Assembly: GCA_013400115.1 (NCBI GenBank)
Contig: VXBP01003665.1
Location: 105,661-169,660, forward strand
Direction: 5' to 3'
Length of the DNA: 64,000 nt
Origin: Rhinopomastus cyanomelas
Taxonomy: Eukaryota > Chordata > Aves > Bucerotiformes > Rhinopomastidae
Positions 11,737 to 24,509 of the stretch are shown here, in pieces (the stretch's first letter is position 1; every line of letters begins with the position of its first letter). The notes below the pieces were generated by a model. That model was not told the origin of the DNA and did no database searches. It saw nothing but the letters and a program-made list of their open reading frames with translations. The translations under genes and the position numbers were made by a program.

Positions 11737-14410
11737 GGGGTCTTGCTTCAGCTCCTATTCATTATTCAGCTGCACTCCGAATAAACAGTTCAGCGCTTGC
11801 TATGAGCCATCGTGCTGCTGAGGCTGCAGTAAGCAAAACAAAAGGTTGCAAGCGCTTGGGGTCCTTTTAGCAGTGCTGCAGCAGTGCTGCTGTTTAACAG
11901 CACAACAAAGAACATGCAGAACACACTCTAGCTGCCTGCCTCTGGCCGGCGCTGCACCATCATTAGTGCCTTTCCACCATGTGGAGTGGTTCTACGCCAA
12001 GGGAGAAGAAACCCCACCCAAGAAGTTGTTTCTCCTCAGGCTGATGCCTACACCAGCTGTTCCCCATTGCTGTTCTTTGAAGGTGTGACAGGCTGCGGAG
12101 TAGCAGCCAAGGTGGCTGCTGACATTGCGTGCCAGGGCTGGCAGCTCCCCACACCCTGGTGTGCGCTCAGCAAACCTGGAGAGTTAAATTAAGGCAGCAG
12201 GCTCTGTGTGCAGTTTGATGGCAGTGGCTTGTCAAGGCCGCTGCTGTCTGTGTGTTGGAGGGGTGACTTGTACAATCACAGCGCTTTTGAAAGGATGGGC
12301 CCTGGCTCACCCTCTGCCTAGTTTTTCCTGGCTTTGTGAGGACTGAGGGCACAAAGAGGAGTTCTCGTTTGGCTGTGAGAGGGCAGGGGTGAGCAGAGCC
12401 TGATGGCTGGAGGTCGTGGTGACAGCACCTTTCTCATGGAGAAGTTGGGCCAAGAGGATGAACTTGCCCTTCTGGTGTCTGTGAGCATGATGGAGATCTT
12501 GCTGTTTGCTGCAGTTTTTTACAGCTTTCTGTAAAACTTGTGTGCCATCATAGATAACAGTTAGACTTGGGTCTGATCCGGCAGATGTTCCAGAACTACA
12601 TACCATTCAGAAATCCCTTAAACTCATAGACTCATAAATTACTTTCAGGTTCCCTGGTTGAACTGCCTATAGAGCAAAGTCACCAAGAAATGAGTCTGTG
12701 TTCTGAACTGCCAAGTTTAAATTAATTTCCTAACCATTTAAAAATACTTCAAAATTAAATATATAAGATTTCTGGCCATATTCATTCATTTGTTGTGGTT
12801 GATTTACTTATTCTTTCTCTCTTCTGAACTCCCAGACAACTCACTCAGAAATAATGACTCCTTTTAAAGGCACAGTGGTTGGCACGACTATTCCTGGTCT
12901 GTAAAGTGCTATGTGATAGGTAATTTCTACCTATATTCTCCTTGCAGATGTGGGATTGATGGGGCAGGTGCCAAACTGTCACATTATAGCCTTTGGTAGT
13001 TAAAACACAGGATGACATTAGTATTGGTTCTGGATAATTACTTGGATTTTGAGCAGAGTTTTGACAGACAGCATGGTCAAAGGTGTCCAGAAACTTGGTT
13101 CAAAAATGCTCTTCTACCCCTGAAAGCAGAGGCTATGTTTTGCAAGTAGGGCTGTTTGGGAACTGGTTGGTACCACTTATTGTAAGAGATGCTTGAGTGA
13201 TTTGTGGAAAATAAGGTTATCTGACAAATCCAACGCATATTTCAGGTTCATAAATCATTCATAAGCTGATCATGACTTGCACAGCTCATTCATTATTCGT
13301 AAGAGTTCACTGAATAATTTGTGCAAACAAATTTCAGCCTATAGAGTACCCGGGAGTTGTTTGGTGTTAGTGTGTGACCAAGGTATCTGTTTTGATTTTC
13401 TTTCTGTACACAGCTTTTAAGTCGAGGGTACCAGATAACATTGAATCGTTCCCAGTGCACCTGAAGGGGACACAAGAAATATTCATGTTGTGCTTTGCCT
13501 TTGCTGCATTTAACCCAAAAGAATCAGTGGCTCTGTAGTTGCTGACATCTTGAAGCAGAAGCCCACAAAGATGTGGTTTAGTTTGGTCTCTTCTTATTTG
13601 TTTTCCTTCCCTGTTCCTTCAACAGAACTTTTGCATGTGTTCCTTTGGTGTTTTCCTCCTCCTGAAACCTGTGATTCCTCTATCAGGTTTCCAGAGGAGT
13701 TTGGAGTACTGGGGAAGAGAGAAGGGCTGAGTACTAGGAGATGGTAACAAGGAGATGCATAATTTCCAGGAGATTTTTATTAGTATTTATATATCTCAAA
13801 ATTCTTCAGCGAAGTAAAGGTGTTGTTTGTGATGACGACACCTGTTTGGTGTCACAATATGCACTGCATCAGAGAGTGACTTCTGCAAGTCTGTTTAGAA
13901 AAATGCCCTTATTTACACCCACTGGTTGTTTGCTGGGAAAAAGAGTGGAAATTAACATCCCCGTTGCCATTGCTGGATGTCACCGCAGTTTCTAAACTAA
14001 AACTACACCCCATATGTGAGTTTAAGCATTGTACCTTGGTGGTTGGCCTTCAATCTTAATTCCCTGAGTCCAGAGAGATCTCAATGATCTTCAGTTAAAT
14101 TTGCCCAAATTTAATCCTGGATTCAAATTCCCTCACCTGTTAGATATTCACAAAAACTCTCCCAGGCTCTGATCTGTGGAAGCTGAGCTGTGTTTTCAGT
14201 AAGATGCAACCAGTTGTTCTGTGGGAGCAGGACTGGGTACTTACGAAAAAAATTTTCTCCTATCTGAAAGCCTTCCGAGGTAGGAGCAGAGCACTGATTG
14301 CTGAGAAGAGGTTTCTGTTGTGCCTCCCAGAAAAAGGGTTGGATTTAACCCAAATGGTAGTATTAGCCCAACCAAAGGGCTTTTGAGCTGTGAAAGAACA
14401 AAAGGGAAGA
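11737..14410. other. Intronic sequence without recognisable features
   Basis: I found no repeat tail, microsatellite or convincing coding frame here. The frames present (up to 99 codons on the minus strand at 12307-12606) have no recognisable motif. Confidence 0.55.
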
Positions 14411-14728
14411 TAGAATCATAGAATCACTAAGGTTTGAAGAGACCTCCAAGATCAAGTTCAGAACTCCACCCTGCACACTAAACCCTGTTCCCCAGGGCCA
14501 CGAGTACTGTTTGTTGAATCCCTCCAGGGATGGTGACTCCTCCCTTACCTGGGCAGTCTGTTCCAACCTCTGACCGCTCCGTCAAGGAAGAAATTTTTCT
14601 TGATGTCCAACCTAAACCTCCCCTGGCACAGCTTAATGCCATTTCCTCTTGTTCTGTCACTAGTGACTTGGGAGAAGAGACTGACCCCCACCTCTCTACA
14701 ACTTCTTAGAATTTCTTAAGCCTCTTTT
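14411..14728 (-). mobile_element. CR1 LINE 3' fragment, minus strand
   Basis: The 3' end is at 14411 (atagaatcatagaatcacta). Moving right it covers the 3' UTR and then the ORF2 end, including the reverse complements of the LPRE and DIRKNFF blocks. It fades out near 14728. Confidence 0.92.
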
Positions 14729-17245
14729 GCTCCCCAAACTAGTATTTCCTAAACATGACATATTGCTGCAAAGTGCCAAGTATGTTTCCATCTTTTGTAG
14801 TCTTGAATTTGAATAAAAAAGCCAGACTCTCTCTCTTTTACAAGCCCTCAGTTCACCTTCAATGTTTTAATACGTACCACTAATAATGATTACAGCTGAA
14901 AAGCTGCCATTATGCCATATGCCCTTTTATTTGGCTCAGGGGAGTATTTGCAAGTACACAGAGATAAATGTAAGTTATTGCTACGATAATCAACCTACGT
15001 GTGTCCTGTGGCACAGAGGAATGATAGACTACTTAATAAAGAACTTACTGTTGTTAATGAAGCAACATTTCATTCCAAACCAGGTAGAGGCATTTATCTT
15101 GTGTGTAAGATTAAATACACGTGTCATGGGAAGGGCCGATGTTCCATAAGCTGTACCAGATGACTCGATCAGATCTGAAGACCTTAAGAAAAGGTTCTGG
15201 TTTAGCTGTGCTCGCACATACTGTGCTTCCCCTCTCCCTCTGATTTACCAGGTGCTAATCAGCTGTGGGATCTAACTGGCAACACTTCCATGGTTATCAG
15301 TCTTTGTGTTTAACTACATTCAGCCATCCTTATGTCTAAAGATGCACGTGGCTTTGAGTGGAGAAGTTCACAGCTGGATAGTTGTGGTCACTCAGTAAGT
15401 AACAGAGACAGTGGAAATAATTTCATTTCTTCTTCCTGATCTTGCTCGAGGTTGTCTTTCTTTCCTAGAGATTTGTGTCACATTTTGAGGCTTCAGTGGA
15501 AACACTGTCAGTGTATCCTGCCTTCCCTGCTTATTTACCCATCTAAAACATCTCTGTTTTTCTCTTTTGCCAGAGTTGATCAATTCAAGCCACTTGTCGA
15601 ATATCCCCCTTCTGGATAAGGGCTGAGTATTTCCCTGTATGGATACACCTGCTTACCCCTGGCCACAACATCCTCTTTAGAACAATGAGTCTCTCCTGGG
15701 AGAACTTCCCAGAGAGGAGGAGGAATCACTATTTGGCGAAAAATTAGGCACTAATCATGTGTAAACTGATTAAAATAGAAATCAGTTAATTCAGTCTGAC
15801 ACAAAGTGTTGTAGCAGCAATCCAGGGCTGGTTCATGCTGCATCCACCTGGTGGAAGGATTCTCCCCACTCCAACAGGAACAGCATTTGTACAAAAAAGC
15901 TCCAAATAATTCCAGCATTTGAGCTGCTGCTTGGTTGGGTTTTTATGATCTTCTTTTCTTTCTGTGAGTGCTGACAAGCTGGCTGTCAGGAACCTAACCT
16001 GCTATTTAATCTAATGATGTGTTTACATTTATTAATCAATTTGAATATACATCTTCCTCTGTGTGACATTCTTCCCCCTTGTCTCCTCCCTCAGCTCTAA
16101 GCTGGCAGTATTCAAAGTGAGGAGGATTTTTCTTCCTTTTTCATTGGAGAAAGTGACACAGAAGTTAAAGCTCTTCAAAAAGATTGTTATCTCTCCATAG
16201 CTATTGTATAATTGAACAGCAGCCTCCCTGTGCCCGCATATGTCCTCCTTGATCTCCAAGTCAGAAAGCAAAAACAAGAGGCATCTCCTATGTTTGTCTC
16301 ATTGAACAGATGAGCTTTAGCTTCTCACTTTTGCACTGCAAACTTTTGTTGGAAAGAAGCTGAACTAGGGCAAACAGATTTGCATGCTGCTGTAGGAAGT
16401 TCCTAATATCATCTCCCCACCAACTGATTAAATTGTGCGATGTGTGATTAACGATGGCTCGGCCAAACGTGACCTTTTAAAACTAGGACAGGATGTGTGC
16501 AGTGACTTGCAAGATTTAACGCAGAGTTTTAAGTCCAGGACAGAAGGATGTTTTGCTTGTCCCTTTTGCTCAGCATGTCTCAAATAGGTTTTAGCTGTAG
16601 CAAATTAGGTAGAGCTAGATGAAATGAGAGCCACCTCCGTCTGAATTACCCAACTTAAAACAGCTTTCGCCTGCTATTTTTAGATTTAAATATTCCTGCT
16701 TCATGGTGGGAGATGCCAGAGTTAATCTGCTTATGAAGATTCCAGCTTCTGAAGTTTCCACATGGGGTCTGTTCAAGAAGAAAATAGATTTTCCTGTTTT
16801 ACTGTTTTCCACATTCAACTTTGGAGTTTTAATTTAGCTGGAGGAATGAAACTGCTATCTTGGACCACATTCGGGTGCTGTAGATAAATTCTCACTGAGC
16901 CAAATTTTCAAGCCTATAAAAGCACATTGTGCCACGAACTCTGATGAAGCTATGGGATTTCTGCCTTCAGCTAAAGAGTGCTGAGTGGTAGGAGAGGGTA
17001 TGGGGTGATGCTGCGCCAGACACTATTTGTTTTTAGCTGTTTCTGCAGAAAAAGAGCCTCACAAAAGTGTTCTAAAATATCATCCCCAATTTTGAAAGGG
17101 TAGCATCCTGGCTGCGCAGAAGTTTCAAAACCAAGTCAGGTTAGACAGGTGACGGAACAATTTATAGGAAGCATCTTCTAGAAGGTGCTCTAATCCATTG
17201 TCCTGTATGATGTTATGATAACTATCAGTGCTGCTGGTGGAAGGT
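14729..17245. other. Intronic sequence without recognisable features
   Basis: This is AT-rich unique sequence with only short random reading frames. No repeat or RNA gene was recognised. Confidence 0.5.
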
Positions 17246-17976
17246 AGAATCATAGAATCACAGAATCATAGTATCATAGAATCATTAGGGATTGGAAGGG
17301 ACCTCGAAAGATCATCTAGTCCAATCCCCCTGACACAGCAGGATCACCTAGACCAAGTCACACAGGAACACATCCAGGCGGGTCTTGAACATCTCCAGTG
17401 AAGGAGACTCCACAACCACCCTGGGCAGCCTGTTCCAGGGCTCCGTCATCCTCACTGTGAAGAAGTTCCTTCTCAGGTTGATGTGGAACCTTCCATGCTC
17501 CAGCTTACAACCATTGCCCCTCGTCCTATCACTACATGACACTGAGAATAGCCCAGTGCCATCGTCCTGACACCCACCCCTCAAATATTTGTAGACATTA
17601 ATGAGGTCACCCCTCAGTCTCCTCTTCTCCAAGCTAAAGAGACCCAGCTCCCTCAGCCTCTCCTCATAAGGGAAGTGCTCCACCTCCTTTATCATCTTTG
17701 TTGCCCTATGCTGAACCCTCTCCAGCAGCTCCACATCCCTCTTGAACTGAGGAGCCCACAACTGGACACAATACTCCAGGTGTGGTCNAGGCCTCCAACT
17801 AGACTCTGTCCCATTGACCACCACTCTCTGACTTCTACCCTGTAGCCAGTTTACAATCCACCTCACTACCTGAAAATCTAGGCCACACTGCCTCAGTTTG
17901 TCTGTGAGGATGCTGTGAGAGACTGTGTCAAATGCCTTACTTAAGTCAAGATAGATCACATCCACTGCTCTGCCAT
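17246..17976 (-). mobile_element. CR1 LINE with internal deletion, minus strand
   Basis: It starts with five octamer-like units (agaatcatagaatcacagaa...). Read on the minus strand, the ORF2 remnant opens with DLSKAFDTVSHSILTDKL and INWLQGRSQRVVVNGTESSW-like RT palm/finger sequence. It then jumps straight to PHLEYCVQLWAPQFKRDVEL and the normal C-terminus ending TRLDVFLCDLV. The roughly 130 residues with the catalytic FADD region are missing. The jump sits exactly at the only N in the window (17788). It is not an active element. Confidence 0.94.
17788..17788. other. Single ambiguous base (N)
   Basis: This is the only non-ACGT symbol in the window. It lies inside a CR1 copy, at the point where two non-adjacent parts of the RT ORF meet, so it may mark a collapsed or closed assembly gap rather than one uncertain base. 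Confidence 0.95.
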
Positions 17977-18582
17977 CATCAGAGCAGGTAGAGGGACAAA
18001 TGTGCAAAGAGCTTTTCCTGTAGTCTGGAACTAAGTGCTCCTGGCCTGGCTGTGGTCCCAGCTGTCTGATTAAGGAAACGTGTTGAGGGATCACAGGAAC
18101 ACAGACATCAGTCGTGTGCTTGGAATTAAAACTGCTCTGAGCTCCTGAGTCCTTTGCTCTCCTTAAAGCTTTCCAGCACAGTGCGATGTGGATCTCTCTT
18201 CAGCACAAGGAACCTGCCAGGGTGTCTGAAGGATGGGTTCAGATGAGCTCTCTCTATGGAAAATGTTTGTCTTTAAATCTTTCCCACTGTAACTGAGCCC
18301 ATGCTCCCTATATTTCATGCCTATGAGGCGTAACTGCCGATGTCTGCAGAGCGGAGCCAACGAAGAGCTGTGGTGGCTGCTGTGTGAGGTAGGAGAAGGC
18401 AGTTTTAACATCTGACGAACTGCTTCTTCTGCATTTGGAGCCTGCTTCAGAGAATCATCCCTTCCTTGCAGAGCTGGGCATGGGAAACTTCTCCTTCCCT
18501 CGGGGCTGTGGTTGCTGCAGGCCAGCAGAAGCTCAGGGAAGGGGGTGGTGGTTGGAGCAGAGCAACTCAGGGGAAAGGTGGC

Positions 18583-18597
18583 GGGAGGGAGGGAGGG
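18583..18597 (+). other. G-quadruplex motif
   Basis: Four G-triplets separated by single A residues (ggg-a-ggg-a-ggg-a-ggg) form the tightest class of intramolecular G4. It lies in a G-rich stretch (18530-18600) on the NYAP2 sense strand, so it would also be present in the pre-mRNA. Confidence 0.75.
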
Positions 18598-18804
18598 AGA
18601 AATAGCTGTGGGTGGCTGGAGAGAGGAGAACTGATTCATTTCTTGCCTCTAGCCCTGTTGTGCCCCTGTCCTGCTGATGATGTAGCAGCAGCTCTGGGTG
18701 TAATGGGGTTGTGTCATTCCTGCTCTTCTTCCCTTGAGGCAGTGGTTGTTGCTTGCTGATATGCCCATGGCAGAGGATGTATTTTGGCTCATTATGCTGT
18801 GGAT

Positions 18805-19592
18805 CCAAGCACAAATGAGGACCTCACGAGGTTCACCAAGACCAAGTGCAGGGTCCAGCCTTTGGGTTGAAACAATCCTTACTGTCAGTACAGACTAGGG
18901 GAGGAGGGCACAGGAAGCCGCCCTGAGGGAAAGAACTTGGGGGTGCTGGGCATGAGCACATAATGTGCACTTTTGCACCACCAGAAGGCCAGTCACATCC
19001 TGGGCTGCATCAGAAGTGTGGCCAGCAGATTGAGAGAGGGGATTCTGCTCCTCTGCTCTGCCATGGTAAGAAGTCTGGAGTCCTGTGTCCAGCCCTGGAG
19101 TCCTCAGTACAGGAAGGACAGGGACCTGATGGAGTGGGTCCAGATGGGGCTATGAAAACGATCAGGGGACTGGAGCCCCTCTGCTAGGAGGACGGGCTGA
19201 GGGAGCTAGGATTGTTCAGCCTTGAGAAGAGGAGGCCCTGGGGGAACCTGATAGTGACCTTCCAGTCCCTGAAGGGGGCTCCAAGAAGGCTGGAGAGGGA
19301 CTGTTTATCAAGGCCTGGAGTGACAGAATGAGGAGCAATGGTTTCACAATAGAGAAAAGCAGATTGAAATAGGCTGTTAGAAGAAGTTCTTTAGCAGGAG
19401 AGAGGTTGAACACTTGAACAGGTTGCCCAGGGAGGAGGTTGAAGCCCCATCCCTGGAGCTGTTCAAGGTGACGCTGGACAAGGCTCTGGTCAACATGATC
19501 TAGCTGAGGATGTCCCTGCTGTCTGCAGAGGTGTTGGATTACGTGACATTTGGAGGTCCCTTTGAACCTATTCCATTCTACAATTGTATGAT
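18805..19592 (+). mobile_element. CR1 LINE fragment, diverged subfamily
   Basis: It begins at gaggacctcacgaggttcac, in the mid-RT region (FNKAKCRVQ-like), and passes the blocks for SHILGCIRSVASRL and LREL..FSLEKRRP. Its 3' end is short and diverged (tggaggtccctttgaaccta, then tctacaattgtatgattg). Frames are broken many times, so it is older than the copies at 17.2 and 36 kb. Confidence 0.88.
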
Positions 19593-22197
19593 TGTTCTGT
19601 CTGTGGGTTTGCTTGTTCTGGGTGAATGAGCTGAGATGATGCTCCGAGCTGATGAAGCACTGTGTGGAAGGTCCCTGCCTTTCTGTCTGCAGGCAAGAGT
19701 TCCTGAAAGTGCTATCCTGGCCTGATTTCTCACCTTGCCTGGCTATTGGTGTATGTCAGGGCATAGTCTCAGAGGCTGAATTATACATCTGAAATGGTAC
19801 TGATGTGTTAAACTGCTGTGAAATCAGAGTCTAGTCTTTTGCATCCTCTCCCTGGGAGTAAAGAAGTAGCTGAATGGTTCTACCCACAGAATGGATCGCT
19901 GCAGGCAAATGTGGTATCTTGTCTGTGACTTATTGTCCTCAGGTGAGGTACTGGGTGAGGTGAATGAATCTCTGCTACTGAACCAAACCCACAAGGCTGT
20001 TGCATCAGCTTTTCTTTACCACAGCTAAAATGAAAGTTTATTCTCTGAGGTTTATTACTTTCACCCATTAAAGGTCTAATTAATGCTGTTGATTTTTTTT
20101 TATTATTGGTTTAGATTTAATTTCTTATTTCTCACTTAATGAGTGTTGGCTGAGTAAACCCCACTTGGTGCTACACCCTCATCCAGAAGGGCAGAATAAA
20201 AGTGACATGGTAAAAGGAAATAGAATGTGTAGGCTGGGGTCATAAAAGTGGTGATAATAAAGGCTTCACCAAATGACAAATAACTCCAATCTACTCCAAA
20301 CTGTTTTGATCAACACTCAATACATTTTTATTGTTTATAGTGTTAATTATTGGTTTGGAAAAAAAAATCTGTATAAATCCAATTCATAATCTGGTTGTAA
20401 GCTTGTAAATAACTGAAAGTGCTGAGGCCTTTCCTCTGATAAAATTGGAATTGGCATTTTAAAGTAACTGCACGAATAAATTTCACACCTCCTCATACTT
20501 CACAAAGCCAGGGTCCTCACCTGCCTTTAGTCCACATCCTGATATTCTGAGAATTGCCAGGGCTGGACAAGAGAGGAGAAGCATCACTTCAAGGAGGCCA
20601 TGTGTGGGAGTGATACTCTGGCTAAAGTCAATGCTTTGCTGCTTATGGAAATGCAAAAAAGGGCATTAATGTGGTTTGTGCAAGCTGAGATGTTTCGTTC
20701 ACAGGGAGAGGCTCTTGGAGAGACCCTCGTAATGTTTTGCTCCTGTTCTCTGGGTTGTTCCTGATGGGAGTTGTGCCTAGAGATCATTTTGTACTTTGAA
20801 TCACCTTGGAGAAAGTAATTGTTTTGTGCACCAGACTCACTTGAGTGCTTCGGGTTTCCCTGCCTGCTGCTGTCTATTCATCTCTGGGGCTTGGACGTGA
20901 AGCCTCTCTCTTGGTGGTTAGTGTATTTCCAGGTTGCTTCATCTGCGCACTCTGCATTAAATATTGAGGCTCCTCCGTGCAACCTCTACAGTTTTGCATG
21001 CGTACAGAAGATTTTGTACGGTGCGATGCACGTTTCCAAGTGCAGTGTTCCCAATTCCTTGGGTCTGCACCTGCAGACTTGCCGTGCCTTTTTGCTTGTG
21101 CAGCAGGTATGTGATGTTCTGGCAGCCATTTGCCCTATGATGAAGTGTGGCTGAAGGCCCAGGATGGAACATGGTTCTGGATCCTGGCAGTGGTTTCAAG
21201 TGCTGGATGGAGAGCAGAGCTCTTTCCATCGTTGCCAGCATCCCCATAGCCTCCAGAGTCGGTTTGGAGAGGGGAAGCTACCCTAGACATCCCTGAAAAA
21301 TCCCATGTGTCTGCAGGCTTCCAGTTGTATGTTCTTCCTGTTAGAGATGTGTAACACACCAGAAATCAGCTCTAGTGTATCAGATTTGGAAGGAACCTGC
21401 TCTGGTGAGGCTTTACCCCAAATCTGCAGGGTGGTTCCCTGTAAAGAGCACTTAGTCCAGCCTCAGCCTGTTAAAAGCATATGGTGATTAACATTTATTT
21501 TTCCCCAAGTGTTTCATTTTGACAGCACCATAAACAAAAGCTCTTGTATGCATCTTCCCTTACTGAATTATTTATTTGAATGTAGATATGAGTCATTCTT
21601 TATTGCACGAGGCAGTGCAGTCAGGTCCTGGTACTAAAGAGTCAGTGCTAATTAGCTGGAAATAAAATTGTCCAAAATACTTGATCCTAATGAGGGTATT
21701 TTTAATGTTTATACACTGTGGACTTGATCTTCCTCCCAATGACTGTGTAAATCTGGAATGTGTCCATTGACTCCTGTACAGTACTTATGCAAATAAGATT
21801 ATACATTTATGGCTTGTTTTAGGGGGTTTATTTGCTTTCAGCTAAAGAAGAAAGTAGCTTGAGCTTTAAATTAAGTAAAACCGGTCCACATGTTTCCTAC
21901 TGGAATCGTTTGCTATTGCATACCTAAACCAGACCATTCCAGAAGCACAGATCTGAAAAGTAGCTACGTGCTCTTATCTATTTTATGTACAAATAGGTAA
22001 TTAACCAACCTGAAATAGTTCAGTTCTTGTGGGAAGAGTGTTAAGGGGAGTGATACTGAGTCGTCCATGTTAGAAGGTTATTCGGGTCCTCTGAGGCTTT
22101 CCCACGTAGTTGCTCTTACTGTTTGGTGTCTTCCCCTGGCTTTTTTTCTCAAGTGAAGCTCAGCTACTTCTCCATCCACTAGTGGTTTTAGGTAGCT

Positions 22198-22238
22198 TAC
22201 AGGGCTTTTCCAGCCTCAGTCATTCTGGGATTCTGTGA
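22198..22238 (+). mobile_element. CR1 3' tail scrap
   Basis: The bases gcttttccagcctcagtcat and tctgggattctgtga match the end of the CR1 subfamily seen at 29160-29205. Only about 40 bp remains. Confidence 0.75.
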
Positions 22239-23228
22239 ACGTCACCAAACTTTGAAACAGGTCACATCTAGTGAACTGGCAGGATCTCGTCTGTGGTAGG
22301 GAGAAATTTTGGAATCCTGAGTTGTCTCCCTCTGACCCTTAGAGATTTACTTGGGACACCTCCAGAGGCACCTGTGCAGTTCCTCCAGCCCATACTTTAC
22401 ATGTTTCCACACCATGTACTGTAAATACAAAAAAACTCATTGATATTCTTTGTTTTTCTGAAACCTAATTGAACTTAATAATTCGTAACTACCTTTTCTT
22501 AAAAGTTAAATTACAATGCTGGTATACTTGAGCAACACAATCGCAACTGCTTATTTTGCAGCTGCATAAAAGTTGAAGCTAAAGCAGAAGACTTGTTTTT
22601 ACAGCAAATAATTGACATGTTATTTTTCTGAATCTTTTCTGACTTGCTTAAGGGGGCTTATGATTTTATGAGTATATTTATAATTCCCTTATAATTGTTT
22701 GGATAATTCTCGAGCTGTTTACAAGCAATTTATTTTGAGGGTTTTCATTTCGGAATTCAGGGGTTGTCAGTAGCTGGTTTATTGGACTTCTGACTAGCTC
22801 TGGGTTCTTGCTTTTTCATGGTCTGTAGAGTGGATGGTGGGTTCTGCCATGAGACCTGTAAGGGCTACTGTGGTAGAACATAAATAATAGTGACTTTAAC
22901 TGGGTGGATTTAGTAGTGCAGCATCTGAGGTTTCTGGTCTGACCCTCCCACTGTGAATGTTGTGGTTTGGGAGTATTCCAGAATGCTTAGCCTTAAACTG
23001 GGCCACGTCTGAACCGATTCCAGATGAGAGTGAATTAGCTCAGGTATTTACTCAGAGATTTGCTCACCCCAGGATCTCTTAGGTCAGGTAAGAAGACCCA
23101 ACTGCTTTACTGTGTAGCAGAGGATTAAGTTGGAGAGGTCTTCTGAAGAAATAGTTCACCTCTGTTCTGTATAGGACTCCTGCTTCCCTCTGCTAGCCTC
23201 ACCTGCTGTGCCAAGTTCTGGCTCACAG

Positions 23229-23239
23229 GGACTCGAACC
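23229..23239 (-). other. tRNA B-box-like sequence
   Basis: On the minus strand the 11 bases read ggttcgagtcc, a perfect RNA polymerase III B-box (GGTTCGANTCC). I could not find an A-box or a cloverleaf upstream of it on that strand, so this is at most a remnant of a tRNA-derived SINE, or chance. Confidence 0.3.
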
Positions 23240-24509
23240 TGATTCCTGCTGCAGCCCCTGGGTCTGGAGAGGCCATTTAGGGCACAAGCATATGTGTAGT
23301 GACACTTGCATTTGTGTTGGATGAAATAGGATCCAATAAATGGAAAGAGTGTACTTATCACCTGTGTGTGGAGGGTGAGTGGGAAGTAGGGGAGATGCCT
23401 AGGAAAGGGCACATCAGTGCCTAGAGGTCATGTCTCATTCCAGAAACTCCAGCTGAGTCAATTCTGCTGCATTTAAGGTGACTGTAATGAGGGTTGTAAT
23501 GTCACTGTGAATTACCTGAAAATCTTTTAAAAGCTCTGTCACTGTTCTTTCCCTTGAGATTAAAGACAAATCTTGAGTACTTAGTATCGAGGAATCTACT
23601 TAATTACCTGAGGTTATATGCTGGTCAGTAAGAGATACCTTTCAAAAGACAGAGGAGTTATTCCGGTGGATGAAAAGTCAACAGCCAGGCACATCCCTTG
23701 GAAGGGGATGTGTGAGGAGAAGGAGCAGCTAGGGAAGTCCTGATGAGTCAGGAAACTAGTTTCAGGAGGTGAGCCGTCTCCTGAACAGGGTCATTTCTCC
23801 GTCCAAGCGGCATGTTTGCTGCAGTGAGTCTCTGTCTAGACAGCAACGTGAAGAAAATCTTGAAAAAAAGGATAAAGAGCACTCTTCTAGCGTATTTCCA
23901 TGACTCTTCAGGGATGAAACTGGTGAATATAAAGTTTGAAGAGTTGCAGATTTTGATGTTTTATCCTGGGGCTGTAAGATGTGCCAGTGCATAATGTTAA
24001 TACCAAGTGCTTCTTTCTATACACTGTGAACAAAAGTACTTCACAAAGTGGTGAGAAAAGGGTTGCTTGATGGTCTTTGCTAAGTAGTATTTTATATTGT
24101 GCTTCTAAAAAGTAGTTTTCTCCTAGCAGTTACTAAAACACTGCTTATCAAGCCTCAGTTTTACTTTTAAGCTATGGGAAACTACATTTAAAACATGATT
24201 GCTTAAATGATGGTTGTTATCGGAAAACTTTCCCTCCTAAGTATGTTTAGTGAGAAGGAATTGATTTTCAGTCTCAGTTGCCTGACCCATATTTCATACA
24301 TTTTAAGATGCATATAAACACGTATCGGTAGAAAAGACTTGGCCTAGAAAATACTCGGCTTAGATGAATCTGCAGGATAAGATCCTTCATTTGCAACTTA
24401 AGATGGCCAACAGACAATAGGAGAAAATTTTTAAAAGAAATTACCTGGGAGAGAATGTAGGTGTTCTTTTTAAAGTTTCCTTTGACAGTTTCCTTGGCCT
24501 TCTGCATTT

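Larger units (their letters stand above)
19593..24509. other. Intronic sequence, mostly unique
   Basis: It holds one CR1 tail (22198-22238) and one B-box-like site (23229-23239). The 21490-21720 and 22440-22760 parts are AT-rich, free of repeats and dense in TAAT/ATTA cores. No coding sequence is supported. Confidence 0.5.

Noticed and set aside
12601..12660. Possible CR1 tail (ctcatagactcataa)
   Set aside because: It only vaguely resembles the octamer, and no 3'-UTR sequence follows in either orientation.
17348..18094. 248-codon minus-strand frame that looks like a gene
   Set aside because: It is the decayed CR1 RT ORF with an N and an internal deletion; the first 40 or so codons are unrelated flank.
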